The notes below the pieces were generated by a model. That model was given only the letters and a program-made list of their open reading frames with translations, made no database searches and was not told where the DNA came from. Source: JBBPZA01 sp038199375 (GTDB lineage Bacteria; Actinomycetota; Thermoleophilia; Solirubrobacterales; Solirubrobacteraceae). Taken from it: a DNA stretch of 19,037 bases. Each line of letters opens with the position of its first letter. The first letter of the stretch is position 1. A program made the translations under genes and the position numbers. Positions 7,782 to 15,374 of the stretch are shown here, piece after piece. Location of the stretch: the NCBI GenBank assembly GCA_038199375.1, contig JBBPZA010000030.1, positions 1-19,037 of the forward strand, given 5' to 3'.

Positions 7782-7940
7782 ATGCGCCTCGTCGTCGCCC
7801 TCGCCATCGGTCTCGTCGTCTACGTCGTCGCGTGGGCAACCAGGGGCAACGGGTTCGACGCGTTTCTCCTCCTCCTCCTGATCCTCACGCTGGCGGCGGT
7901 CGTCGAGATCGCCCTTTCTGCCGCGTCGCGCCGCGACTAG
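7782..7940 (+). CDS. Small two-helix membrane protein of unknown function
   Basis: I do not recognise a family. From ATG 7782 the protein has 52 residues with two hydrophobic stretches, about residues 2-18 and 26-46. They are joined by a short polar turn (ATRGNGFDA) and followed by a SAASRRD tail, which suggests both ends are cytoplasmic-side or short. The frame extends upstream to 7737, but those residues (GGGPPPG) come from the terminator hairpin, so the ATG is preferred. TATACC at 7766-7771 could be a weak -10 element. It ends 12 nt before the phosphofructokinase gene and is on the same strand, so the two may be co-transcribed. The length and composition resemble many actinobacterial hypothetical membrane peptides, and no function should be assigned. 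Confidence 0.6.
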   Translation: MRLVVALAIGLVVYVVAWATRGNGFDAFLLLLLILTLAAVVEIALSAASRRD

Positions 7941-7952
7941 TCCGGGCAGGCC

Positions 7953-8996
7953 GTGGCGCGGATCGGAATCCTCACGGGCGGCGGGGACTGCCCGGGGCTC
8001 AACGCCGTCATCCGTGCGGTCGTGCGCAAGGGCGTCCCCGTCTACGGGCACGAGATCATGGGCTTCCAGTACGGCTGGGCGGGCGTCCTGGAGGGCGACG
8101 CCGCTCCGCTGACCCCCGACACCACGGCGGGCATCCTTCCTCGCGGAGGGACGATCCTCGGCACGTCGCGCACCAACCCCTACCGCGAGGACGGCGGCGG
8201 AGAGCGGCTCGTCAAGGCGCTCGAGAGCTGCGGGATAGACGCGCTCGTCGCGGTGGGCGGCGAGGACACCCTGGGAGTGGCCAACCGGCTGGCGCAGGAC
8301 GGCTTCAGGGTCATGGGCGTACCCAAGACGATCGACAACGACCTCGCGGCCACCGACTTCACCTTCGGCTTCAACACCGCCGTGCAGATCTGCACCGACG
8401 CTATCGACCGGCTCCACACCACGGCCGAGTCCCACGACCGGGTCATGGTCGTCGAGGTGATGGGCCGCGAGGCGGGCTGGATCGCCCTCTACAGCGGCCT
8501 CGCGGGCGGCGCCGACGCGATCCTGGTCCCCGAGCGACCATTCGACATCGAAGAGGTGTGCGACCGCATCCGCAGGCGCGGCAAGCGCGGTCGCACGTTC
8601 TCGATCGTCGTGGTCTCCGAGGGCGCCGTGCCGGCGGAGGGGACCGGCTTCGAGCTGCCAGAGGCAGAGGGCGCTCAGACGGACGCATTCGGGCACGTGC
8701 GCCTCGGCGGCATCGGCGTCGCGCGCGAGCGCGAGATCGAGCGTCGCACCGGCGATGAGACCCGCATGACGATCCTGGGCCACGTCCAGCGCGGCGGCAC
8801 CCCGACCGCCTATGACCGCGTGCTCGCCACGCGCTTCGGCGTCGCGGCCGTCGACGCCGTCCACGAGGGCGACGGCGGGAAGATGGTCGCCCTGCGCGGG
8901 ACGGAGATCGTCCGCGTGCCGCTCAGCGAGGCGGTCGTCGACCTCAAGCGCCTCGACCCCGCGCTCTATGCCACCGGGGAGGTCTTCTTCGGGTGA
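7953..8996 (+). CDS. 6-phosphofructokinase, probably pyrophosphate-dependent (mixed-substrate PFK group)
   Basis: This enzyme phosphorylates fructose-6-phosphate to fructose-1,6-bisphosphate in glycolysis, and with PPi the reaction is reversible. The 347-residue protein begins IGILTGGGDCPGLNAVIRAV. It carries GGEDTLGVA (102-110), PKTIDND (124-130, catalytic D128), SHDRVMVVEVMGREAGWIAL, a SEGA strand and LGHVQRGGTPTAYDR. D105 occupies the place of E. coli Gly104, and K125 that of Gly124. In studied PFKs this Asp marks PPi use and blocks ATP, so PPi is the likely donor. The start at GTG 7953 places the first strand at the N-terminus. The only ribosome-site-like sequence is a weak GGGCAGG, and TAGTCC lies 9 nt upstream. 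It overlaps the following lipoprotein gene by GTGA. The family is certain, and the phospho-donor is inferred. Confidence 0.92.
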   Translation: MARIGILTGGGDCPGLNAVIRAVVRKGVPVYGHEIMGFQYGWAGVLEGDAAPLTPDTTAGILPRGGTILGTSRTNPYREDGGGERLVKALESCGIDALVAVGGEDTLGVANRLAQDGFRVMGVPKTIDNDLAATDFTFGFNTAVQICTDAIDRLHTTAESHDRVMVVEVMGREAGWIALYSGLAGGADAILVPERPFDIEEVCDRIRRRGKRGRTFSIVVVSEGAVPAEGTGFELPEAEGAQTDAFGHVRLGGIGVAREREIERRTGDETRMTILGHVQRGGTPTAYDRVLATRFGVAAVDAVHEGDGGKMVALRGTEIVRVPLSEAVVDLKRLDPALYATGEVFFG

Positions 8997-10246
8997 GGGG
9001 AAGGGTCGAGCCGGGACGACGGTGCCTGGCGCTCCTCGCGGCGCTCGTCATCCTGGCGGCCTCGGCCGGCGCGGCCTCGTGCGGTGAGAGCGAGCGCGGC
9101 GGTGCGACGATCCCAGGCTCGCAGCTCGTCATCTACACGAGCCTTCCCCTCCAGGGCGTGTCGCGTCAGCGCGGGCTCGACGTCCTCGCCGCCGAGCGTC
9201 TGGCGCTCGACCAGGCGGGTCGCAAGGTTGGCGACTTCCAGGTACGGCTCGTCGCGCTCGACAGCGCTTCGGCGAAGACCGGGCGCCAGGATCCCGGGCG
9301 GACCGCGGCCAACGCACGGGCGGCCGCGAAGAACGCCACCTCGATCGCCTACATCGGAGAGCTCGACCCGGCGGGCTCGGCCGTCTCGGCGCCCATCCTC
9401 AACCGGGCGCGGATCCTCCAAGTGAGCCCGGGGGACACCGCGGTGGGCCTCACGCGGTCCGAGGGCGCGGGCAAGGACGAGCCCGACAAGTACTACCCGA
9501 CCGGCGAGCGCAACTTCGCCCGCGTCGTTCCGGCCGATCACATCCAGGCCAAGGCCCTCACGACCTACATGAAGGAGCAGGGCGTCAAGCGCTCCTACAT
9601 CGTCAACGACCGGTCACTCTACGGAAAGGGAATCGCCGACCAAGTCGCCGAGAAAGCGCGCGACCAGGATGTCGCGGTCGCCGCCAACGAGGCAATCAAC
9701 CCCCAGCGGGTCGACCCGCGGGCACTCGCGGCAAGAGTGGCCTCTTCACGCTCCGACGCACTGTTCTACGGCGGGGAGATGCAGAGCCAGGTGGTCGAGC
9801 TGTGGAAGGCGCTTCTCGCGCGGTCGCCGCAGATCAAGCTCTTCGGTCCGGCCTCGCTGGCCGAGGCGCGATTCGCCAAGGCAATCGGGCCGGCCGGCCG
9901 GAACACCTTCCTCACCAGCCCGGCTTTGGATCCCCCGCTCTACCCACCCGCCGGCCAGGAGTTCTTCAAGGACTTCCGCGACGCCTACGGGCGCGAGCCC
10001 GGCGCCGAGGCCATCTACGGCTTCGAGGCGATGAGCGCCGTGCTCGAAGCTCTCAAGTCCGCCGGGGAGAGGGCCAACGATCGCGGGGCCGTGATCGAGG
10101 CCTTCTTCGCGACCAAGAACCGGGAGTCGGCACTGGGCACCTACTCGATCGACGAGAAAGGCGACACGACGCTGACCGACTACGGCGCCTACCGGGTCGA
10201 GGGCGGCTCGCTGGTGTTCGACAAGGTGCTCAAGGCCCAGACCTGA
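8993..10246 (+). CDS. ABC transporter substrate-binding lipoprotein, branched-chain amino acid (LivJ / Peripla_BP_6) type
   Basis: This is a predicted extracytoplasmic solute receptor of 417 residues. The N-terminus has an Arg-rich n-region, a hydrophobic core (LALLAALVILAASAG) and a lipobox-like AASC with C30 as the likely lipidated cysteine. The -3 residue is Ala rather than Leu, a weak lipobox. The mature part follows the type I periplasmic binding fold: VIYTSLPLQG, a first lobe ending AYIGELDPAGSAVSAPILN, then KRSYIVNDRSLYGKGIADQ, DALFYGGEMQSQV, and YGFEAMSAVLEAL. No permease or ATPase gene lies nearby, so it is an orphan receptor. Its GTG start overlaps the phosphofructokinase stop by GTGA. 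The ligand is unknown. The family name does not prove amino-acid binding, since aromatic acids, urea and amides are also bound by relatives. Confidence 0.85.
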   Translation: MRGRVEPGRRCLALLAALVILAASAGAASCGESERGGATIPGSQLVIYTSLPLQGVSRQRGLDVLAAERLALDQAGRKVGDFQVRLVALDSASAKTGRQDPGRTAANARAAAKNATSIAYIGELDPAGSAVSAPILNRARILQVSPGDTAVGLTRSEGAGKDEPDKYYPTGERNFARVVPADHIQAKALTTYMKEQGVKRSYIVNDRSLYGKGIADQVAEKARDQDVAVAANEAINPQRVDPRALAARVASSRSDALFYGGEMQSQVVELWKALLARSPQIKLFGPASLAEARFAKAIGPAGRNTFLTSPALDPPLYPPAGQEFFKDFRDAYGREPGAEAIYGFEAMSAVLEALKSAGERANDRGAVIEAFFATKNRESALGTYSIDEKGDTTLTDYGAYRVEGGSLVFDKVLKAQT

Positions 10247-10260
10247 GCCCCCGGGAGCCG

Positions 10261-11175
10261 CTACGGCCGCTCGTTCAACGCCTCCCGCAGCGCCTCGTCG
10301 AGCTCGGGATGGCGGAAGCGGTAGCCGAGCTCCTGCGCGCGCGCGGGCACGGCCCGCACGCCGGTGAGGATGATCTGGGCCATGTCGCCGTAGAGCAGCT
10401 TGAGCGCGAGGGCGGGAATGGGAGCGACCGCCGGGCGGTGCAGGGCTCGGCCGAGGGCCTTCGCGAACTCCTGGTTGGTCACCGGCTCGGGGGCGGTGAC
10501 GTTGATCGGCCCGGACCAGTCGTCGCCGTCGAGCGCGGCCAGGTACATGCCGGCGACGTCGGCCGCCGCGATCCAGGGCATGTAGTGGTGTCCGCCGGCG
10601 ATCGGCCCGCCGATCCCGAGCCGGAAGGGCAGCAGCATCTGACCCAGCGCGCCGCCGTTGCGATCGAGGACGATGCCGGTGCGCATCCGCACGACGCGCA
10701 GGCCCAATTCTCGCGCCGCGTCCGCCTCCGCCTCCCAACTCGCGCATAACGCGCCGAGGAAGTCGCCGGCGGGCGGTTCTTCCTCGGTCACCGGCTCGTC
10801 GCCGTGGGGCCCGTAGTAGCCCGAGCCAGACGCGGAGACCAGCACCGCCGGCCGCGGTTGGGCGGCGCGCAGGCCGGCGATCAGGTTGCGCGTGCCGACC
10901 TCGCGGCTCGAGGCGATGCGCCGGCGGGCGTCGTCGGACCAGCGCTGGGCGACGTTCTCGCCCAGGAGATTGACCACTGCGTCGCGGCCCGCGAGCGCCG
11001 CGGCGGGCGCCGCCTCCTCCGCGGGGTCCCAGGCGTGAGCCTCGACGCCGAGCGCCTTGCGCGCGCGATCGGGATCGCGCGAGAGGACGCTGACCTCGTC
11101 GCCCCTTGCCCTCAGTTGCTCGACGATGCGCGAGCCGATCAGGCCCGTCGCTCCCGTCACCGTAATCTTCATCAT
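10261..11175 (-). CDS. TIGR01777 family epimerase (SDR39U1 / YfcH-like NAD(P)-dependent sugar-epimerase fold)
   Basis: This is a 304-residue extended short-chain dehydrogenase whose substrate is unknown in the whole family. The N-terminal Rossmann motif TGATGLIG (7-14) binds NAD(P). VVNLLGENV, SASGSGYYG and the following G/D-rich loop mark the TIGR01777 group, with RMRTGIVLD, the substrate-loop MPWI, and a C-terminal DUF1731-like helix block (VPARAQELGYRFRHPELDEALREAL). ATGATG gives two possible starts. The first is favoured because AGGAGG lies 5 nt upstream. The gene is the last of a minus-strand unit after vapB-vapC, and it converges on the substrate-binding-protein gene with only 14 nt between stops. 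No damage is seen. A role in sugar or nucleotide-sugar metabolism is only a family-level guess. Confidence 0.9.
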   Translation of the reverse strand: MMKITVTGATGLIGSRIVEQLRARGDEVSVLSRDPDRARKALGVEAHAWDPAEEAAPAAALAGRDAVVNLLGENVAQRWSDDARRRIASSREVGTRNLIAGLRAAQPRPAVLVSASGSGYYGPHGDEPVTEEEPPAGDFLGALCASWEAEADAARELGLRVVRMRTGIVLDRNGGALGQMLLPFRLGIGGPIAGGHHYMPWIAAADVAGMYLAALDGDDWSGPINVTAPEPVTNQEFAKALGRALHRPAVAPIPALALKLLYGDMAQIILTGVRAVPARAQELGYRFRHPELDEALREALNERP

Positions 11176-11180
11176 CTCTG

Positions 11181-11186
11181 CCTCCT
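11181..11186 (-). promoter_or_regulatory. Shine-Dalgarno of the epimerase gene, overlapping the presumed ancestral vapC stop
   Basis: On the minus strand AGGAGG lies 5 nt before the ATG at 11175. Directly upstream, the TAG at 11187-11185 would be the natural vapC stop if one base were removed near 11206. In the present frame vapC runs through this site. Confidence 0.65.
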
Positions 11187-11566
11187 ATCTTCGTCGAGGA
11201 AGGTAGGTCGAAGTGGCGATCCTCGTGCAGCACGCCGAAGCCACGTTCCGCGGCCGCCGCGGCGATCAGGTAGTCAGCCGCGGGGATGCGGCGGCTGCCG
11301 CGCAGGTCGGTCATTGCGCCGAGCGCGGCGGCGCAGACGGTGGCGGTGACCGGGGCTTGACCAAGCTCGGCGAGCCCGCGAGAGATCTCGACGAACTCGT
11401 CCTCGTCTCGGGTCCACGCGAGGATCTCCAACGCCGCCACCGGACACCAGGCGAGCAGCTCGGACTCCGCGGTGACCCTCCATCGCGCCGACACGGCCGG
11501 CTCGTGCTGACGGCCCCAGGCGGACGTGTCGATGACGAGGGGAACCGAGCCGAAGGGCTCGATCAC
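11185..11566 (-). CDS. vapC: PIN-domain VapC toxin with a probable 3' frameshift
   Basis: This is a second predicted PIN ribonuclease. From GTG 11566 the conserved core is complete: D13 in VIDTSAW, E47 in AALEILAW, D98 in IPAADYLIAAAA, and D116/D120 in HEDRHFD. Normally a few residues and a stop follow. Here the frame stays open after D120 (base 11207) and runs into the epimerase gene in a wrong frame for hundreds of codons. Skipping one base near 11206 would give Y-L-P-R-R-R then TAG at 11187-11185, a normal 126-residue VapC, so a one-base insertion or a sequencing error is likely. The end coordinate given is that presumed original stop. The gene overlaps vapB by GTGA. With the catalytic core intact, a tailed protein might still be active or, more likely, unstable. 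Confidence 0.72.
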
Positions 11567-11826
11567 ACGCTGGCCTCACGCTCCGCGTGAGCCGCGAGAG
11601 CCGAAGCCGGGTCGTAGTCGGTCTCGCCTCGAACGATCTTCAGAAGAAACTCCTTGGCTTCGCGCCGGCGCTCGGCTTCCCGCTGCTCGCGCTCTGCCTC
11701 GATGCCTCGCAGCGCCATGTCCCGGATGAGCCGCGAGCGGCTGCGTGGAGTGGGATCGATCTTCGCGAGCGCGGCTGCGAGCTCGGTATCGACGGTCACC
11801 TGGACACGGGGATTGGCGGTCGGCAT
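11563..11826 (-). CDS. vapB: VapB-type ribbon-helix-helix antitoxin
   Basis: The predicted antitoxin is partner of the adjacent PIN protein and autorepressor of the pair. From ATG 11826 it has 87 residues. The N-terminal RVQVTVDTELAAALAKIDP and SRSRLIRDMALRGIEAE form a ribbon-helix-helix DNA-binding unit (about residues 6-48). The charged helix EREQREAERRREAKEFLLKIVRG and the acidic tail would wrap the toxin. A longer frame begins at ATG 11850, but the ATG at 11826 is preferred. It leaves the ribbon strand near the N-terminus and has TACGCT 9 nt upstream as a -10-like element. The stop overlaps the toxin GTG by 4 nt. It is divergent from polA across 95 nt. Confidence 0.8.
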   Translation of the reverse strand: MPTANPRVQVTVDTELAAALAKIDPTPRSRSRLIRDMALRGIEAEREQREAERRREAKEFLLKIVRGETDYDPASALAAHAEREASV

Positions 11827-11835
11827 ACGAACGGG

Positions 11836-11841
11836 AGCGTA
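11836..11841 (-). promoter_or_regulatory. Candidate -10 element for vapB-vapC-epimerase (leaderless)
   Basis: Read on the minus strand, TACGCT ends 9 nt before the ATG at 11826, and there is no Shine-Dalgarno in between. It lies inside the longer alternative vapB frame, which argues for the shorter start. No -35 match is visible. Confidence 0.35.
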
Positions 11842-11908
11842 CCACCGCATCGGTACGCCACTAGGGCCATCCGACGGGAGCCGCGCAGCCAGACAGCGCC
11901 GCGGCTCG

Positions 11909-11914
11909 TAGAGT
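11909..11914 (+). promoter_or_regulatory. Candidate -10 element for polA (leaderless)
   Basis: TAGAGT ends 7 nt before the ATG at 11922, identical in sequence and distance to the element before the AbrB-type antitoxin. The overlapping GTG at 11913 would start inside this element, so ATG 11922 is the better polA start. Confidence 0.45.
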
Positions 11915-11921
11915 GGCGACG

Positions 11922-14516
11922 ATGCCCGACGAGCCCTCAGAGCTCTTCCTCATCGACGGCAACAGCCTGGTCTACCGGGCGTTCTTCGCGCTGCCAGAGA
12001 GCATCGCGACCTCGGAGGGCTTTCCCACCAACGCGATCTTCGGGTTCGCCTCGATGCTCGTGAAGATCCTCACCGAGCACGGAACCAAGCCGACCGTCGT
12101 GGTGTGGGACGCGGGCAGCTCGGGACGCAAGGAGGTCTACGAGCAGTACAAGGCGCAGCGGACCTCGCGGCCGGATCTGCTGCGCCAGCAGTGGCCGCAC
12201 TTCGAGCCGCTGGTCGAGGCCTTCGGATACCGCAACGTGCACGTCGACGGCTTCGAGGCCGACGACGTCATCGCCTCGATCGCCGAGCGTGCGAGGACGG
12301 CCGACCCGCCCGTGCCGGTCGTGGTGGTCACCGGCGACCGAGACGCCTTCCAGCTCATCGATCCGGAGGGAAGGGTCAAGGTCATGGCGACCTCGCGCGG
12401 GATCACCGAGACGGTGATCTACGACCACGAGGCGGTGGTCGACCGCTACGGGATCGCGCCCGAGCTCATCCCCGACTTCTACGGCCTCAAGGGCGACACC
12501 TCCGACAACATCCCGGGCGTTCCGGGGATCGGCGACAAGACCGCCTCGGACCTGCTCCAGCGCTTCGGCTCGCTCGAGGAGGTCCTCTCGAGCGTCGATG
12601 AGATCTCGGGCGCCAAGCGCAAGGAGAACCTTCGCGCCCACGCCGACGACGCGCGGGTCTCCAAGGTTCTGGCCACGGTCAAGCGCGACATCGAGATCGA
12701 CGTCGATCCGGCCGCCGAGGCCTCGCAGGAGGCCGACCGCTCGCGCCTGCGCGAGGTCTTTCGCCGCTTCGAGCTGCGCGACCCGCTGCGCCGGCTCGAG
12801 GAGGCGCTCGGCGACGCCGAGTCCGCGGCGCCCGCACCGACCGCGACGACCACGGTGGCGGCGCCGGTGCGGGAGGGAACCCTCGCCGACGTCCGCGCGC
12901 TTGGGCCCGGCGAGGCCGTCGCCGTTGCGATCGAGCCGCCCGAGACGCCTGAAGGAGAGCTCTTCGAACGCGAGGGACTGTGGCGGTTCGGGGTCGTCGC
13001 CGACCCGGAGGTGCTCGTCGGCGACTGCGCGTCCCCCGAGGAGCTCGTGCTCGCGTGCGGCGAGCGGCCGGTGATCGCCCACGACGCGAAGTCCCTGGGT
13101 GCCGTGCCGCCGAACCTGGCCCATGACACGCTGCTGGGCGCCTACCTGCTCGAGCCCGCCCGCCGCGCGTTCCCGTTCCGCGAGCTCGTCGAGGAGCGGG
13201 GGATGGCCTCCGACGTCGAGGATCCCGCGGGCTCCGCTGCCGTGCTCGTGGCGGCGCTCGCCGAGGCCCAGCGGGCGCAGATCTCCGAGCGGGGGCTCGA
13301 GATGGTGATGGAGGAGATCGAGCTGCCGCTGGTGGCGGTCCTGCGCGAGATGGAGGTCGAGGGGGTAAAGCTCAACGTCGAGCGCCTCGGGGCGATCACC
13401 ACTCGCGTGCGCGAGGAGGTGGCGGGCCTGGAGCGCCGGATCTGGGATCTGGCCGGGACCGAGTTCACCATCGGCTCACCGCAGCAGCTCGGCGAGATCC
13501 TCTTCGTCAAGCTCGGGCTCTCGCGCAAGCGCCGCGGAAAGACCGGCTCCTCCACCGACGCTCGTGTGCTTCAGGCGATCCGCGGCGAGCATGAGATCGT
13601 GCCGCTCATCGAGCGCTGGCGAGAGCTCAACACGCTTGCCAAGACCTATCTGGACGTGCTCCCCGCCCTCGTCGACGCGCGCGGGCGCCTGCACACCACC
13701 TTCCTCCAGGCGGTCGCGACCACCGGCCGCCTCTCCTCCACCAACCCCAACGTCCAGAACGTTCCCGTCCGCACGCCGCTGGGTCGCGAGATCCGCGGCT
13801 GCTTCGAGGCCGAGGAGGGCCGGGTGCTCCTCAGCGCCGACTACTCGCAGGTCGAGCTGCGGGTGCTCGCGCACATCGCGCAGGAGCCGGTCCTGAAGGA
13901 GATCTTCACCCGCAACGAGGACGTCCACACCGCGACCGCCTCGCAGGTCTTCCAGGTCGACCCGGACACGATCGACCCGGGGATGCGCTCGAAGTCCAAG
14001 ATGATCAACTACGGGATCGTCTACGGACTGAGCGACTTCGGGCTCGCCGACAGGCTCAACATCCCCCGTGCGGAGGCCAAGGCGTTCATCGACGCCTACC
14101 TCGAGCGCTTCCCTCGGGTCGCCGCGTTCATCGCCGGCACGATCGAGCAGGCGACCGAGCTGGGCCACGTCACGACGCTCTACGGGCGCCGCCGGCAGAT
14201 CCCCGAGCTCAAGGCGCGCAACTGGCAGGTCCGCACGCTCGGGGAGCGGCTGGCCGTCAACACGGTGATCCAGGGAACGGCGGCCGACGTGATGAAGCTC
14301 GGGATGGTTCGCGCGCACCGCGCGCTGCACGATGCCGGGCTGCGCAGCCGGCTCATTCTCACCATCCACGACGAGCTGCTCTTCGAGGGCCCGCCGGAGG
14401 AGATGGACGAGCTCGCGGCTTTGGTGCAGCGCGAGATGATCGCCCCGTGGGAGGCGCGGGAGCCGCCGCTGGCGGTCGACATAGGCGTCGGTGCGAACTG
14501 GCTCGAGGCCAAGTAG
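11922..14516 (+). CDS. polA: DNA polymerase I
   Basis: PolA fills gaps and removes RNA primers in replication and repair. From ATG 11922 it has 864 residues. Residues 1 to about 290 are the 5'-3' nuclease: FLIDGNSLVYRAFF, EADDVIAS, VTGDRDAFQLI and GLKGDTSDNIPGVPGIGDKTA. The middle section has no FDTET Exo I motif and only a relic of the proofreading fold (AHDTLLGAYLLEP), so 3'-5' proofreading is probably absent. The polymerase domain has motif A DYSQVELR (D640), motif B RSKSKMINYGIVYG (R689, K693, Y697, Y701) and motif C IHDE (H816, D817). Y697 stands at the position of E. coli F762 and Taq F667, where Tyr is known to relax discrimination against dideoxynucleotides. The gene is divergent from vapB and is followed 3 nt later by a transporter gene. 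Confidence 0.96.
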   Translation: MPDEPSELFLIDGNSLVYRAFFALPESIATSEGFPTNAIFGFASMLVKILTEHGTKPTVVVWDAGSSGRKEVYEQYKAQRTSRPDLLRQQWPHFEPLVEAFGYRNVHVDGFEADDVIASIAERARTADPPVPVVVVTGDRDAFQLIDPEGRVKVMATSRGITETVIYDHEAVVDRYGIAPELIPDFYGLKGDTSDNIPGVPGIGDKTASDLLQRFGSLEEVLSSVDEISGAKRKENLRAHADDARVSKVLATVKRDIEIDVDPAAEASQEADRSRLREVFRRFELRDPLRRLEEALGDAESAAPAPTATTTVAAPVREGTLADVRALGPGEAVAVAIEPPETPEGELFEREGLWRFGVVADPEVLVGDCASPEELVLACGERPVIAHDAKSLGAVPPNLAHDTLLGAYLLEPARRAFPFRELVEERGMASDVEDPAGSAAVLVAALAEAQRAQISERGLEMVMEEIELPLVAVLREMEVEGVKLNVERLGAITTRVREEVAGLERRIWDLAGTEFTIGSPQQLGEILFVKLGLSRKRRGKTGSSTDARVLQAIRGEHEIVPLIERWRELNTLAKTYLDVLPALVDARGRLHTTFLQAVATTGRLSSTNPNVQNVPVRTPLGREIRGCFEAEEGRVLLSADYSQVELRVLAHIAQEPVLKEIFTRNEDVHTATASQVFQVDPDTIDPGMRSKSKMINYGIVYGLSDFGLADRLNIPRAEAKAFIDAYLERFPRVAAFIAGTIEQATELGHVTTLYGRRRQIPELKARNWQVRTLGERLAVNTVIQGTAADVMKLGMVRAHRALHDAGLRSRLILTIHDELLFEGPPEEMDELAALVQREMIAPWEAREPPLAVDIGVGANWLEAK

Positions 14517-14519
14517 GCG

Positions 14520-14963
14520 ATGGACCGCGGGGTCGCCGTCGTCCTGACCGCCGCCGTCGGGGGGCTCATCGCTCTCCAGGCGCCGATCAATTCCCAGCTC
14601 GGCAGGACCGTCGGGAGCTTCCAGGCCGCCGCGGTCTCCTTCACGTTCGGCACGGTCCTACTGGTGGCGATCGTCCTCGTCGCGGGCGGGGGCTTCGGCG
14701 AGGTGGGGGAGGCGCGCGGACTGCCCTGGTACTACCTGACCGGCGGGATGCTCGGCGCCGCCTACGTCACCACGGTCCTGGTCACCGTCCGCTCGCTCGG
14801 CGCCGGAGGCGTCGTGGCGGCGACCATCGCCGGCCAGCTCGCGATGGCGGTGGTGATCGACCAGCTCGGGGTCCTCGGCATCGAGAAGCAGCCGGTCACG
14901 GCGCTCAAGCTCCTGGGCATCGCGCTGCTTGCTGCGGGCACGTTTCTCGTCGTTCGCGAGTAG
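14520..14963 (+). CDS. DMT-superfamily membrane protein, YdcZ/DUF606 type
   Basis: The 147-residue protein has about five hydrophobic helices (near 5-23, 34-56, 70-90, 95-113 and 125-145), the layout of single-unit YdcZ-type members of the drug/metabolite transporter superfamily. Typical features are the N-terminal GGLIALQAPINSQLGR and the later TIAGQLAMAVVIDQLG, followed by a final helix ending FLVVRE. These proteins often act as dimers or as paired half-transporters, and their substrates are unknown. The ATG starts 3 nt after the polA stop, so it is probably co-transcribed with polA. It converges on mazF. The 81 nt between (14964-15044) contain only a short palindrome (CGACGCGTCG at 14999-15008) and no clear terminator. 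Confidence 0.85.
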   Translation: MDRGVAVVLTAAVGGLIALQAPINSQLGRTVGSFQAAAVSFTFGTVLLVAIVLVAGGGFGEVGEARGLPWYYLTGGMLGAAYVTTVLVTVRSLGAGGVVAATIAGQLAMAVVIDQLGVLGIEKQPVTALKLLGIALLAAGTFLVVRE

Positions 14964-15044
14964 GGGTGAACATCGCTCGCTCGGTCCCAGCCCACTTACG
15001 ACGCGTCGAGCCGCCCGGGGCCGTCACCAGCGCCGGTTCGGGCG

Positions 15045-15374
15045 TCAGGGTGGGCAGTCGACCGCGACTCCGAGGGCTCCGCAGACCTCTCGCATGCGGG
15101 CATCCGCGAGCCGGCCGAGTCGCCTCACGAGCACGGCGACCGAGACGCTCTCGACCGAGTCCAGGTTGACTGCCGAGCGCCGGGGGATCGGGTCGTCGCC
15201 GGGTTCCAGCACAACCTCGCTGGGGATCGCTCGGATCGTCGTCGTGCACGGTGCGACGAGTACTCGTCGAAGCCGCGGGATCGCCGCGTCACGTGACAGG
15301 ACGAGGACGGGGCGCCGGCCGATCTCGGCCAGCTCGCACCACCACAGCTCCCCCCGAGCCGGCAGCGCGCTCAC
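15045..15374 (-). CDS. MazF/PemK-family endoribonuclease toxin, no adjacent antitoxin
   Basis: This is a predicted sequence-specific mRNA/rRNA interferase. From GTG 15374 it has 109 residues with MazF landmarks: GELWWCEL as the first strand, RRPVLVLS (R20/R21) holding the catalytic Arg, and VLVAPCTTT (T44-T46) holding the catalytic Thr. These are followed by SAVNLDSVESVSVAVLVRRLGRL, the usual dimer strand and helix. The GTG overlaps the stop of the upstream flavoprotein gene as GTGA, so it is translated after that gene. A MazE-like antitoxin would normally occupy the upstream position, but none is found there or downstream. The nearest AbrB/MazE fold in the window is at 2003, where it pairs with VapC. 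The family call is good. Whether it acts as a toxin is open. Confidence 0.85.
   Translation of the reverse strand: MSALPARGELWWCELAEIGRRPVLVLSRDAAIPRLRRVLVAPCTTTIRAIPSEVVLEPGDDPIPRRSAVNLDSVESVSVAVLVRRLGRLADARMREVCGALGVAVDCPP

Noticed and set aside
10247..10260. GC-rich gap between the convergent receptor and epimerase genes as a bidirectional terminator
   Set aside because: CCCGGG sits at its centre, but the flanks do not extend to a stable perfect hairpin and there is no T-tract.
9746..11184. C-terminal continuation of the second VapC frame to a 606-residue protein
   Set aside because: Beyond 11207 the frame only reads the epimerase gene in a wrong register, giving Arg/Gly-rich sequence. 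It is treated as frameshift readthrough, not a fusion.
14964..15044. Possible terminator or small RNA between the YdcZ-type gene and mazF
   Set aside because: Only the 10-bp palindrome CGACGCGTCG (14999-15008) was seen, with no loop and no T-run, so it is too weak to call.
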